Shown: piece after piece, positions 34,430 to 46,513 of the stretch | How positions within the stretch are numbered: position 1 is the first letter of the stretch | Layout of the letters: every line of letters begins with the position of its first letter | Source of the DNA: Apodemus sylvaticus | Lineage: Eukaryota; Chordata; Mammalia; Rodentia; Muridae | DNA length: 64,000 bases | Assembly (NCBI RefSeq): GCF_947179515.1 | Contig: NC_067472.1 | Span: 78,011,684-78,075,683, forward strand | Reading direction: 5' to 3' | The notes under the pieces: model-generated | Told to the model about the DNA's origin: nothing | The model's database searches: none | What the model saw: only the letters and a program-made list of their open reading frames with translations | Program-made: the position numbers and the translations under genes

Positions 34430-37400
34430 GTGAGTGAGGGTACAGGGCACCAGGGCACCAGGGCCCCAAAGCCAGGAGGGAAGATAGCATTGCCAGCTGC
34501 ATCCTGCCGTTCAGTCGCGGTTACCCAATGATTGTAGAGCTACTGGGAACCCATACATTCTAACACATGGAAAGACTTACCATCCACTCAAGGAGTGGTT
34601 ATAGATGCCCCACGATATATCGGCACACTTGGCTCTTGGTATCCACAGAGGATTGATTCCAGGACATCCCCAGTCTCTTAAATAAAATGCCATATCTGAA
34701 TATAACTGATGCACATCTCTTCATATACTTTATATCTCCTCTAGACTATTACAACGGTTGATGCACTTGTCAATACTGAGTAAGCAGTATAGTGTGTTGT
34801 TTAGCAGGCAAGGAAAGCAATCTTTGTATGCCCAGTGCAAATATGATTTTGCATCTGCAGTTGCATGAATGCATGGCTGCAGACATGGAAGGCTAACTGT
34901 GTTGTAAGGAGATGTGGGACACACAGAAGGGAACAGACAACTACGGGGGCATGGTGACTTCCCTGTCAGATTTGTGTTGCAAGCAACAAAGAAATAAGTC
35001 ACACTGGGGCAGTGGTACAGGACTGTAATCCCAACACTTGGGAGGTTGAGGCTGGATGGTGAGTTTGGAACTAGCCTGGAATGCATAGCAAATTCCATCC
35101 TAGGCTGCGTTACAAGACCCTGTCTACAAACAAACAAGGAAATTATAATTGGCACGTGAGAAAAGATGAGCTCACTCGACCTTGTTGAACAAGCTCTGAA
35201 GGCATCTCTGTGCGCCGGCTTCTTTCTTTCTTTTTAAAATAAGTCAGGGTCTCCCTGTGTAGACCAGACTATTAAAGAACTTAGAGATCTGTCCATTCTA
35301 GTGGGATTAAAAGCACACACCACCTGGTTGACTTTCGGTTCTCTTCTGATTGGTTCTGAACTTCTGGAGTTTAGGGGTGTAAGACAATTAAAGAGACCAC
35401 CCGACATTTCCATCCCTCCTCCCCAGGTGGGTGACCTCACACTGGATGGGAGCACAAGCTGCACCAGGGATTGGGAGGATCGTTTGTCAGCGTGTATTCA
35501 AATGGGAAACAATCAGGTTCCTGACACCTGTGATCCCAGTGTCTGGAGCGTGCTGCAGGAAGCCAGCCAGAAAGCTCAAGGCCGGCCTGAGCATTTAGAG
35601 GGGAGGAGACCCCATCTCAAGACAAAACACGAAAAGGTTTTCTGGCTCCATTGGGAGAATACTTGTATTGCATACACATAGCTGTGTGGTTTTCCCCAAC
35701 ATAAAGTAAGTGTGATTTTGCACTGCTGGAGACTCTGCCTCAAACAAAAACCAAAACCAAACCAAGAAGGCAGGCCTGGCATGGTGGTATATGCTTTTAG
35801 TTCCAGAACTCTGGAAGACAGAGGCAGGAGAATCCCTGTTGAGTTCAAGGCCAGCCTGCTCTTCATAGTGAGCTCCAAGACAGCCAGGGCTCTGTTACAC
35901 AGAGAAACCTTGTCTCAGAAACCAAAACCAAAACCAAAAACCAAGAGAACTGGAACACAGCATTGATATCTGTACATCCGTGTCGCAAGACTAGTCACAA
36001 TAACCACGGGTCCAGCTAGCGTGTCCAGCAGCAGTTGAATAGAAGAAGAAAATGTCCTTTACACACAGTGGAATTTTATTCACCCATAGAAGAATGAAAT
36101 GATAACATTTTCAGACAAAATGAAGGGACTGAAATCATTATGCTAAACAAAATGAGTGAGATTCCAACAAATATTGCATGACTTCTCTCATATGCAGAAT
36201 CTAAGTTTTTTCCCCTCTGAAACAGAGTTTCTTTGTGTATCCCTGGGTGGCCTGTAGACCAGGCTGGCCTCAAATTCACAGAACTCCTGACTGTTTGGAC
36301 TAAAGACATGTATCACCATATCCCAGCTATAAATTTATATTTATATTTACAGGACAGGGTGTAAAGGTAGAAGGAATAAGAGGCAAGTGAATCTGTGAGT
36401 TCGAGGCCAGCCTGGTCTACAGAGTGAGTTCCAGGACAGCCAGGGCTACACAGAGAAACCCTGTTTTGAAAATCAAACACAAACAAACAAACAGATCCAG
36501 TGCTGAGGGAACAGAACCTCTGCTGACCTGCGTTTACACTGAGTGAGGAGGGACATGCTTGGATGGGCGGGACTCTACCAGGGGGGATCAGAGACCAAGA
36601 AAGAGACAGGGTGACAGGGTTCGGCTTGAAGTGCTACAGGTGGCAAGGAGAGAAGTGACTAGATTCTGGGAACATCCTTTGATTTCTTCAAAGTTTGTTG
36701 TTGCTGCTGTTTTTAATTTTTATCATTGGTTTTGTTCCTGAGGAGGTCAAAGAGAGTATCAGATCTCCTGAAATTGGACTTAAGGTTGTAGGCTACCACA
36801 TGGGTGCTGGGAATTGAATATGGGTCTTTTGGAAGAGCAGTCAGTGCTCTTAATCTCTCTGACCCAATTCAAATTATTTATTGAAAGTAACAAATGGAGC
36901 CGGGCGTGGTGGCGCATGCCTGTAATCCCAGCACTTGGGAGGCAGAGGCAGGCGGATTTCTGAGTTCGAGGCCAGCCTGGTCTACAGGGTGAGTTCCAGG
37001 ACAAGCCAGGGCTATACAGAGAAACCCTGTCTCAAACAACAACAATAAAGTAACAAATGTACTGAAAAGTACACACTATAGTTTTGGGGATCCTAGTAGA
37101 GTTGGATGGATTTTCATAAAGGGAAGATTTTAATGAGTGTTCAGATAAGCAACACTCCCACAACTGCATAAAGTGGTACAGGCCTGTAATCCCAGCACTC
37201 AGGAGGCAGAGGCAGGTGAATCTGTGAGTTTGAGGCTACTCTGGTCTACACAGTGAGCTCCAGGATAGCCAGGGTTACCCTGTCTCAAAGGGGAGTTCTG
37301 GACATGAAACAATCAGCCAACCAGGTAATTTTGCCCTGACTTGAATAGACAAGATAGGTCACAAATGCCTCTTTGGACATTGTTGGAATAAATAAATGAC

Positions 37401-40400
37401 TAAGAGGGCCAGGGACTTACTGATGGCCCTTTTATATCCCCTAGCAGCTCCCCTCTGCCTACTGAGCCTGCTGTTGCCACGCCTCAGTCCTGCGGCCCCC
37501 ATCTCCCCGTCAGAGCCCATCGGTCAAGCCTACAGCCTGGCTCTCTACATGCAGAAGAACACATCAGCATTGCTACAGACTTATGTGAGTGATGCTGGCA
37601 TATGCAGGGCTGGGGAGAAGGTGCTGGTCAGGATAGGGAGACCCGCTTGTGAACTTGAGGTGGGCAGAGTCACATTTCCTTTTGTGGTCACTGATGGCTG
37701 AGTGACACCAAGCAGCTCTCTTCCCTTGGTCCTGACCTCCTCTTCTGCAAAGTTAGAAGTTACAGGCATACTGTTATTATGCGCTGTGTAGAGACTGTCC
37801 TTGTATTATTCAAGTGCTGATTTCTGTTCCCCCACATCTGGTTGCAATCCTTAGTCTCAGAATCTCCCGTCTCAACGTTCCATGAACACTCTCCCTAATT
37901 ATTCCCTCATTGGTCAATAAAGAAGCTGATCAGCCAATGACTGAGCAGGGGAGAGAATAGGGCTGGACTTCCTCCCAGCCAGGGGAGGGGGAGGGAAGAG
38001 GAGAGAGAGGAAGTGGGGATTTGCCTTGCAGAAAGAATTGAGACAGCATGAGAAAACACCTGGAGTCTAAAGAGTCAGCTCAGTACTAAAATATATCACT
38101 GGAATTTTGACTGGAGGTAGCCAAATTATCTTTTTTTTTTTTTTTTTTTTTTGGTTTTTTGTATTTGCTTTTTTTTCGGGACAGGGTTTCTCTGTGTAGC
38201 CCTGGCTGTCCTGGAACTCATTCTGTAGACCAGGCTGGCCTCGAACTCAGAAATCCGCCTGCCTCTGACTCCCAGAGTGCTGAGATTACAGGCGTGTGCC
38301 ATCACTGCCCGGCTAGCCAGATTATCTTAAAGGATTAAAATAGAGTAATACTGCTCAGTTGTTGTGCCCTTAGAACTTGTTAAATAACTGTAATAGTCCA
38401 GTCTCAATTACTTGGGAGCTAGCTGGGTAAAGAGGAAAACCACAACAAACACTTATTAAAAAGCCACTAATAGCCGGGCGTGCGCACACAGACACACAGG
38501 ATACACATATACACAAACATACACATAGGATACACACAGACACAGGGACATACACACAGGATATGTACAGACACACACAGGAACACAGATACATGCACAC
38601 AGGATACACACAGACAGTGACACAAACACACATAGGATGCATTGCACATAGACACACATATACACAGGATACACACAGACACAAATATACACACCCCACA
38701 CCTAGAAGTTTAGGGAGGCATTCTTCTGGAACTGGCTCATGCCCTGCGAGACCCCTAAAACTCCTCTGAGTGTTCAAACCAGGATCTATTTTATAGGTGA
38801 AGAAAGTCATAGAGAGGAGTCATTTGCCTTTGGGCCCTGAGCCAGTGAGTGCAATGCCAGGGTCTGGAAGCAGGTCTGTGGAACTCCATTCTAGAAGCTC
38901 CCACCTACTCGCCTCTAGAAGTAAAGCTGGCCGCTTGCTTTCTGAGTCTTGGGTATTCACTTGCATGACCCCTCCGGTGCTGGTTTCCATTCTGAGTGGA
39001 AAGGACAGGGATCCCATTGGCCGAAGCTTGGCCTGATCGTAGCCCTGTCCCTTCCTAAATTACACAGCTGCCTGGTCCAGACCCTGAAGCTTACAACTCT
39101 TCTGCTACATTGTACTTTAAAACAGTTACAAAATCTCAGTTCTAGGCTACATGTGGTGGTGCACACCTTTAATCCCAGGGCAGAGGAAGCAGAGGCAGGT
39201 AGATCTCTGAGCTCAAGGTCTGCCTGGTCTACAGAGTGAGTTCCAGGGCAGCCATGACTATAAAAGAAACCCTGTCTCAAAAAAGCAAAACAAGCCGGGA
39301 GGTGATGGCGTACGCCTGTAATCCCAGCACTCTGGGAGGCAGAAGCAGGTGGATTTCTGAGTTCGAGGCCAGCCTGGTCTACAGAATGAGTTCCAGGACA
39401 GCCTGGGAAACCCTGTCTCCAAAAACCAAAAAAGAAAAAAGAAAAACAAACAAAAATATATCTAGGTTCTAGTCTTATCTCCACCACTATTCCCTGCATA
39501 TCACTGGATTCCCTAAGTCTGTTTTCTACCTGCAAAATGGGGACATGAGATTTGTGATCTATCAGTTAGGCCTGTTAGTGTGTGTTAGGGTTGTGTGTCA
39601 GGCTAGGTGTGATGTGTACACCGGCAACGCTAGCACTTGGGTGGCTGAAGCTGCAAGAGCTCAAGGTCATCACCCTTGGCACACGGGGAGTTTAAGAGCA
39701 GCTTGGGCTACATGAGACTCTGAGGGAGAAAACAAACCACCCCAAAAATGACAGAAAAAAAAGGACCGTCAAAATGACTGAGTAGGGGCCAGGCGGTGGT
39801 GGCGGTGGTGGCGGTGGTGGCACATGCCTGTAATCCCAGCACTTGGGAGGCAGAGGCAGACGGATTTTTGAGTTTGAGGCCAGCCTGGTCTACAGAGTGA
39901 GTTCTAGGACAGCCAGGGCTACACAGAGGAAACCCTGTCTCAAAAAAACAAAAAAAAAAAAAAAACAAAAAAAACAAAAAACAAAACAAAACAAAAAAAA
40001 AACCAAAAAATATAAAAGAAAGAAAGAAAGAAAGAAAGAAAGAAGGAAAATGACTGAGTAGGGGCTGCAGAGATGGCTCAGTGATTAAGAGGACTGACTG
40101 CTCTTCCAAAGGTCCTGAGTTCAATTCCCAGCAACCACATGGTGGCTCACAACCATCTGCAATGTGATCTGACACTCTCTTCTGGTGTGTCTGAAGACAA
40201 CTACAGTGTACTCATACATATAACATAAATAAATAAGTCTTCCTTTGTTTGTTTATTTTATTTTGGTTTTGCAAGACAGGGCTTCTCTGTATAGCACTGG
40301 CTGTCCTGGAACTCACTCTGTAGACCAGGTTGGCCTTGAACTCAGAAATCTACCTGCCTCTGCCTCCTAAGAGCTGGGATTAAAGGTGTGCGCCACCACT

Positions 40401-41896
40401 AGCCTGCTAAATAAATCTTTTTTTTTTTTTTTGGATTTGTTTTTTTTCGAGACAGGGTTTCAAAAAAAACAAGCAAAACATCAGAGGCTGAAGGTAGTAA
40501 GCACCCTCCTCCAGTCCCAGACTCAGGTAGCAGAGGCGGGCAGATCTCTGTGTGCTTGAAGCCAGCCTACATACAGACTTATAGATACACTGTGAGACCC
40601 TGTTTAGAAAACAAAGGTGGGCCGGGCCGTGGTGGCACTCGCCTGTAATCCCAGCACTCTGGGAAGCAGAGGCAGGTGGATTTCTGATTTCGAGGCCAGC
40701 CTGGTCTACAGAGTGAGTTCCAGGACAGCCAGGGCTATATGGAGAAACCTTGTCTCGAAAAACCAAAACCAAAACCAAAACCAAACAAAACAACCCCCCC
40801 CCCCAAAAAAAAAGAAAGGAAAAAAAAGAAAACAAAGGTAGTGGTGCACACCTTTAGTCCTAGCACTTAGGGGGTGGGGGGCAGAGGCAGGTGGATCTCT
40901 GAGTTCAAGGCTAGCCTGGTCTACAAAGGCAGGCAAATCTCTTAGTTTAAGACCAACCTGGTCTACAGAGTTCCAGGGCAGTCAGGGCTACATAAAGAAA
41001 TCCTGTCTTGAAAAAAAAAAAACAAAAAACAAGAAACCAACAAAACAAAAAAAGAAAAGAAAGAGACATCAGCTGTTACTACCTGTTAATAATGTCCTTG
41101 GACTGAACATGACGGGAAAGGTCATGTTGCTCATTGATATTCATATATTAGTAGGTAGTGGTTATCACTTATAGGCATGCTGGACGCTGTGTTCATTTTT
41201 ATGAGTATCATTCCTATCGTGTACCATACCGCCATGCAGAGCTGTGGATTCGTGTGACTCAATGAGACACAGCTGATACACAGGGGACAAAAGGGAACCT
41301 GTAGTCCCCTTGACTACCCGTGCAGCTCCTCAAGGTTGGTGAATGGTGGCTTCCTCTGGGACAATGCCAGTCTCAGAGGGAAGCCATTCACCCAGACACC
41401 CCCTCAGCCCTCTTACTTCTGTGTCTCACCCGTACAGCTCCAGAGCCAGGGCAGCCCCTTCAGTGACCCCGGCTTCTCGGCTCCCGAGCTCCAGCTCAGC
41501 ACCCTGCCTTCTGCGGCTGTCTCCTTCAAGGCCTGGCATGCGATGGGGGATGCAGAGCGGCTGGGCCGAGCCCAGGAAGCCTTCCTGGCCTTGACCCAAC
41601 ACCTCCAGCTGGTGGGGGACGATCAGAGTGACCTGAATCCTGGCAGCCCTATCCTGCTGGCCCAGCTGGGAGCGGCAAGACTCAGGGCCCAAGGCCTACT
41701 GGGCAACATGGCGGCTATCATGACTGCTTTAGGGCTGCCCATCCCTCCAGAAGAGGATACTCTGGGGCTTGTCCCTTTTGGGGCCTCAGCCTTTGAGAGG
41801 AAATGCCGCGGCTACATAGTGACCCGGGAATATGGTCACTGGACGGACCGGGCTGTGAGGGACTTAGCTTTACTGAAGGCCAAGTACCCAGCATAG
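34414..41896 (+). CDS. Ctf2: Ctf2, cardiotrophin-2 / neuropoietin (spliced, 3 coding exons, 204 aa)
   Basis: Segments 34414-34429, 37445-37584 and 41438-41896 join to 615 bases (204 codons plus stop) with GT-AG junctions, the usual family length. The product starts MYCLPAAPLCLLSLLL, a hydrophobic secretion signal ending near PAAP, followed by a four-helix-bundle cytokine of the IL-6/CNTF/CT-1 group. The distal exon carries WHAMGDAERL and a conserved C-terminal part ending YGHWTDRAVRDLALLKAKYPA. Family knowledge: neuropoietin is secreted and signals through the CNTF receptor alpha, LIF receptor and gp130. The human counterpart is reported to be a pseudogene; here the frame is intact. It is convergent with Ctf1, its likely paralogue. 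Exon 2 begins at a tandem TAG-CAG acceptor, so a 203-aa form is possible. Confidence 0.95.
34995..35135 (+). mobile_element. B1 SINE
   Basis: GTACAGGACTGTAATCCCAA to CCTGTCTAC; diverged. Confidence 0.7.
35765..35950 (+). mobile_element. B1 SINE
   Basis: GGCCTGGCATGGTGGTATAT to an (AACC)n tail. Confidence 0.85.
36200..37300. mobile_element. SINE cluster in Ctf2 intron 1
   Basis: B1 (-) about 36215-36325, partial B1 (+) 36370-36475, B2 (-) about 36690-36865, B1 (+) 36898-37045, B1 (+) 37160-37290. Confidence 0.8.
37445..37584 (+). CDS. Ctf2: Ctf2 coding exon 2
   Basis: It follows CCCCTAG (alternative acceptor three bases on, after CAG) and encodes the signal-peptide core and first helix (SEPIGQAYSLALYMQKNTSALLQTY). 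Donor GTGAGT. Confidence 0.93.
38130..38315 (-). mobile_element. B1 SINE with long T head
   Basis: A T run at 38131-38152, then GGACAGGGTTTCTCTGTGTA. Confidence 0.9.
38484..38701. repeat. ACACAGGATAC-type degenerate simple repeat
   Basis: About 215 bases of CA-rich text with GGATACACACAGACACA recurring five or more times. Confidence 0.85.
39140..39465 (+). mobile_element. Two tandem B1 SINEs
   Basis: Copies at about 39150-39290 and 39294-39440, head to tail. Confidence 0.9.
39785..40410. mobile_element. B1 (+), B2 (+), B1 (-) cluster
   Basis: B1 at 39788-39950 (with a GGCGGTGGT triplication near 39792-39819), A-rich tail and (GAAA)n, B2 at 40062-40240, B1 minus at 40250-40410. ATGACTGAGTAGGGGC flanks the first B1 at about 39774 and 40050, an apparent target-site duplication. 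Confidence 0.85.
40600..41060 (+). mobile_element. Two B1 SINEs, second with internal duplication
   Basis: B1 at about 40620-40770 and 40835-41015, the latter with a repeated GGTCTACA segment. Confidence 0.8.
41438..41896 (+). CDS. Ctf2: Ctf2 coding exon 3
   Basis: It follows CCGTACAG and encodes 152 residues from LQSQGSPFSDPG to the stop at 41894-41896. Confidence 0.95.
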   Translation, partial: LQSQGSPFSDPGFSAPELQLSTLPSAAVSFKAWHAMGDAERLGRAQEAFLALTQHLQLVGDDQSDLNPGSPILLAQLGAARLRAQGLLGNMAAIMTALGLPIPPEEDTLGLVPFGASAFERKCRGYIVTREYGHWTDRAVRDLALLKAKYPA

Positions 41897-42665
41897 GTGG
41901 TCAGCCTTCTATGAGAAGTCTCAAGAATGTCTCTTTCGGAGGACTCATTCCTGCCTTACTTCTGAGGCTAAGAACACACCACATCCCACTTAGCAGACAG
42001 GGCCTGTGTGCCCAGCATTTGGGAATATTTCCTGGAAGTCAAACCTCTCCTCCTTATATTGTCTGGGTCTTCCTGCCAGGTCCTAGAGACTCCCTTCCAG
42101 ATTTGGGGGAGGGGCACTCTGGATCCATTTGACTTCCATGTTTTACTTCCTGGCTGGAAAGAAGAGCCCTTCTGAAGAGGCTTTCCTCCAGGGAGAGAAC
42201 ATTTGGTCTCCTGGGCTTGCCCTGATGTTCTTTTTCCTGTATTTGAGGAAGTCCAGGGTCTTGCTTCGTGTCTCTGTCTACCTCGATTCCTGGGTGGAGC
42301 CCTGGCCTTTCTGAAAGGCTCTCTTCACTGGAGTCCCTCTCCTTGGTCTACCTCTCCATTGATGGGTTCTATTGAGCTCTCCAGTGATGGCAGCCCAATG
42401 CCTGGCACGGCCACTAGGACTCATGTGGCATCTGTTTCCTGCTAGGATTATCCACTCTGTGTTCAGAACTGGCAGGTGGTATCCCTAGCATGTGCCCTTG
42501 TGGGCATGGGGCTGGAGGGGAACCTCCTGTAGTCTAAAGATCCGATTTTCAAGTCTCCCCACATGCAGCAAGTATGTTTCATAAAACTGTAAGTTTTATT
42601 GTTAAACATTTTATTTACAAAAATTTAATTTATTCTCAAATAAAACTCTTTAAGATGTTTTTCTG
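41897..42665 (+). other. Ctf2: Ctf2 3' UTR
   Basis: Unique sequence from the stop to the plus-strand AATAAA at 42639-42644; cleavage is expected about 15-25 bases later. Confidence 0.7.
42595..42644. terminator. Interleaved poly(A) signals of Ctf1 and Ctf2
   Basis: Minus-strand AATAAA hexamers lie at 42595-42600, 42610-42615 and 42629-42634; the plus-strand AATAAA is at 42639-42644. The two convergent 3' UTRs are therefore predicted to overlap by some tens of bases. Confidence 0.7.
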
Positions 42666-43311
42666 CCTTTCCCTCTCCATTGAGCAGCCTAGGGCTGGGG
42701 GCTATTGAGAACACAGTAGAGAGGTAAGAAGGGGAAGGACCTTAAAGGGGAAGGGATTTCCTACAAAGGAACTGGTGGGACGGTCCTGAGGGTAGGTGGC
42801 CTGGCCACCAGGGGACAAGTAGGCACTTTTCTGGTCAGTGAAGAACAAAGAAACTGAAGGGAGAAAAAGTGTCACCTCCATGAGATGAAATAAGAGTTAC
42901 ACATACCTATATGGGCCACAGGGAGACAGGTGGGGGACTTGGGGAGTCAGAGGCAGGTGGGTTTCTATGCGTTCGGGGCCAGCCTGGCCTACATTGCAAG
43001 GTTCAGGTCATCCAGAGCTATAGGGTGAGACCCTGTCTCAAAAACAAACAGGCAAGCAAACAAAGCAAGAAAGAACCAAGAGACCAGAAAACAAAACAGA
43101 AACCTCTGGGAGACAGAATTCAAGACCGGAGAGAAAGAGACAAAAATGAGAAACTGGTGGGTACCAGAAGCTCCCTGAGGAGAGGAGAGCAGAAGAGAAA
43201 GAGACCACACAATGCAGAAAGATAGGGACAGTCCGAGAACACGCATGGACGACACAGATGGAGAGACAGAGAATTAGAAGCCCAAGAGCTTGCAAGAACA
43301 AGTACTGACTC
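42600..43311 (-). other. Ctf1: Ctf1 3' UTR
   Basis: It runs from the Ctf1 stop to the minus-strand AATAAA cluster and includes a B1 at about 42925-43060. Confidence 0.65.
42925..43060 (+). mobile_element. Diverged B1 in Ctf1 3' UTR
   Basis: GAGTCAGAGGCAGGTGGGTT to ACCCTGTCTCAAAAAC. Confidence 0.7.
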
Positions 43312-43785
43312 TCAGGCGACGCCCTCTGGCACCAGCTGGCCTAGGTCGCCCTCGGTGCGGCTCACCCACTCGCCATAGAGGCCGCACACGTGGAGTCCCA
43401 GCACCTTGGCTGAGAAGACGCCTGTAGTGCTGCTGGCCGTGAAGAGGGTGGCGGCTGCGGCAGCGACGGACTCTGGTCCAGGCCCGCGGGCTGCAGCGCC
43501 CAGAGCAGCCAGCACGGTCTCCACTGCGGCGCCCAGGGCCCGAACCTGGCGGGCCGCGTCCTCCAGGCTCCGCAGCAGGCGCGGGGCGCGCGGGTTCAGC
43601 TCCGCCTGGCGGCGGCGGACGGCGTCCAACAGAGCTGGCAGCACGCTCAAGGCGGCTGCATCCTGCCGCAGACGCTCCGACACCGGTAGCCCCGCGTGGC
43701 TCGGAGCCGGGCCGCTCAGGCCGGCCAGCGGCAGCCGCGGTGGTGAGAAGCCCGGCAGCCCAAAGGGCTCTCCCTGTTGCTGCAC
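43312..43785 (-). CDS. Ctf1: Ctf1 coding exon 3
   Basis: It follows TCCGCAG and encodes VQQQGEPFGLPGF to the stop at 43312-43314. The exon is strikingly G+C- and CpG-rich compared with Ctf2 exon 3. The long opposite-strand frame is a shadow. Confidence 0.95.
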   Translation of the reverse strand: MQQQGEPFGLPGFSPPRLPLAGLSGPAPSHAGLPVSERLRQDAAALSVLPALLDAVRRRQAELNPRAPRLLRSLEDAARQVRALGAAVETVLAALGAAARGPGPESVAAAAATLFTASSTTGVFSAKVLGLHVCGLYGEWVSRTEGDLGQLVPEGVA

Positions 43786-46401
43786 CTGCGGAGACATGGC
43801 CACGGGTCAGCGGGGCTCCGCGGACCGCGATGGGGGCGCGCCCACTCTTAACAGCCCTCCTCCCCTCTGGGGGGAGGGGGCTTAGTTTCCTCTTCTTGCA
43901 AAGGATAGAGCCTCTCGAGATAAAACCAAAAAACTACATGGGCATCGCACACCGCTGCCTTTGTTTCTCTAACAGCCAGTAAGTACTCAGAAGTGTGAAG
44001 GGTCCCCAGGAAGAGCTCGATAAAAATGAACTTTTTGTTGTTGTTGTTGTTGTTTTCAAGATAGGGTTTCTCTGTATAGCCCTGGCTGTCCTGAACTTAC
44101 TCTGTAGACCAGGCTGGCCTCAAACTCAGAAATCCGCCTGCCTCTGCCTCCCAGAGTGCTGGGATTACAGGCGTGCGCCACCACTGCCTGGCTAAAAATG
44201 AGCTATTTTTAACTTATTATTTACTTGTTTATTTTGAGACAGTCTTACTACAGCTTTTGCTAGCCTGGAATTCACGATCAAGACCAGGCTAGGCCTCAAA
44301 TTCATAGTCCCTGTCTCTGCCTCCCAAGTACCGGCGTGTGTCCTCCCTTTTTTGTAAGTGTATGCATGGTGTGGGGGAGAGTCTGGTTCTACACTGCACA
44401 TGCGAAGGTCAAAAGACCACGGAGTCAGCTTTCGTCCACCTTTATGTGAGTTCTGGGGACCAAATTCTGGTTACCTTTACCAGCTAAACTGTATCTTCAA
44501 TCCCAAACTTGGGTTTGACTCCTTTCTGCCACTTGACTAGCTGTGACTTCTTGCAAGACCATTCCCCTCTTTTGGCTTCAGCCTTCTGTTCTTTGACAGT
44601 AAGCAATGTCCCCCCAACCCCCGTTCTGTCTTTCTATCAGACGCCTCTTGAGAATCACAGAAGCAGTGCAGGGACAAGGTCAGACTCCCTTCCTCTTCCC
44701 CTCGTTGATAACCATTATTTGTAGGAACAAGTGAAAAACAAAGGTGATTTGTGATTTGTCAAATGCTGTGAAGATGATATTTGTGCTTCGCAAGTCTCTT
44801 GGCGCCAGTGCAGGCCTTGTGCTTGCCACTTTGGATACAGTATCTTCCTAAAGGTGGGGATGGTGGTGATAGTTTTGGAAGTGAGAATGTCGGGGCCACT
44901 GAGGTGGCTGCCAGCCTGCTAACCTCAATGTGATCCAGGGATCCGTATGGTAGAAGAGAGAAACGAGTCCCTTAAGCTGTCTTCGGACTTTCATGCACAC
45001 AGCATGGCACTTGTGTGAGCACTGACATGCACGCAGCAAAATAAAGGAGTACAATTAAAAAAAAAAAAAGCAGACCCGGAAGAATGATTGACGCAGGCTA
45101 CTCTCCCGGGAAGCAGCAAAGCAAGTTGGTATGTCTACAAAGCTTGCCGTGTTACCATCCTACTGCCACCGTTACCATGGTTACATTTTTTTTAATGGTA
45201 CCATTACCACCAAGGTCACAATTAAGTAACCCTACAGTCTGTCTGAACCAAAACACCAGCCTCCGCCCACTACACTATGGTAATCTAGAGGCCAGGCAGG
45301 GACTGTTGGCAGGTCCCTTTTCTCTGTAAGAGGACCCTCATGGGAAGAATTTTTGCCCCCTACTGACACCCCCTCTTGGCTTCTCCAAATGTTCCAGGTG
45401 GGAGTGTTCACAGTTCACATTGTCCGGCTGTTTCATTTTACAGCTCAAAGAATTGAAAGGCCCTGATCATGCTGAGCCCAAATCTATGTTTCCTGACTTT
45501 CAGAGTTCCCTTTGTTTCCTCAGAATGGCTCCAAGGATGGAGCATCCAAGCTGAGGCACAATATCCTTTGACCACTGATGGGTCCTGTGGCAGGATATTT
45601 GATTACAGTTCAAAGAAAACCTAATCCTTAGCAAAATATACAAGTTAGGAAAGATGATGTGTTTGTCAGTGGAGTTGGGTGTGTCCGGCAGAGATGCACT
45701 TTGTGTGTACTTGTAAAAGCCTAGTCCTACTTAGATAAGAATGCTAAAGAAAGGCCAGGAGGTGATGGCGCACGCCTGTAATCCTAGCACTTGGGAGGCA
45801 GAGGCAGGCGGATTTCTGAGTTCGAGGCCAGCCTGGTCTACAGAGTGAGTTCCAGGACAGCCCGGGCTACACAGAAAAACCCTGTCTGGGGTGGGGGTGG
45901 GGGGGTGGGAAAGAATGGAAAGTTCCTGCCTATTTTAAGGCAAATTGCTCTGTGAAGCAAGGCAGTCACCTGGATGGCCTTGAGCTGCCCCACCATAAGG
46001 GTGAAATGGTTTGTGCCCCCACTGACTTGGCTTGTAGCCCACTCCCACCATGGTGACAGTGACAGAACTCAGTCTGCCAAGGGTACAGGGGAGGAGCTAG
46101 GGACATCTTATAAGCAATTGGACCTTTGAGAGGGAGTCAGTTCTTGGGGGGGTTCTCTCTCTCTTTTGGCTTGGAGGATCGTCAGGGAAGACGCTCTGGG
46201 TAAGAAGCTCCTTGGGCTTGTAGAGTGAAACAAGATTCTAGGGAAGACCTAAGGAGCCTTCCTGGGTTTGGAGGAGCTCAAAAGGAAGGTAAACTAGCTT
46301 GGCAGAAGGACAACTAGAAAGAGATTTCTAAAGAGCTAGCAGTTTAGTTACAAAATCAGGCTTGTCAATAGATATTTTATTAAGTAGTTTTTAAAAAAAA
46401 A

Positions 46402-46453
<52 letters not shown>

Positions 46454-46477
46454 AAATTAAATGACCTGACCTAGCTG

Positions 46478-46513
<36 letters not shown>

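Larger units (their letters stand above)
34430..37444 (+). other. Ctf2: Ctf2 intron 1
   Basis: About 3 kb with B1 copies near 34995, 35765, 36385, 36900 and 37160 and a B2 near 36690-36865. No exon seen inside. Confidence 0.85.
37585..41437 (+). other. Ctf2: Ctf2 intron 2
   Basis: Heavily invaded by SINEs (especially 38.1-41.0 kb), with an ACACAGGATAC-type simple repeat at 38484-38701. No exon seen inside. Confidence 0.85.

Noticed and set aside
38484..38701. Possible CRISPR-like array
   Set aside because: Irregular short CA-rich periodicity in a vertebrate intron, no spacer structure; simple repeat.
43406..43885. 159-codon plus-strand frame
   Set aside because: Antisense shadow of Ctf1 exon 3.
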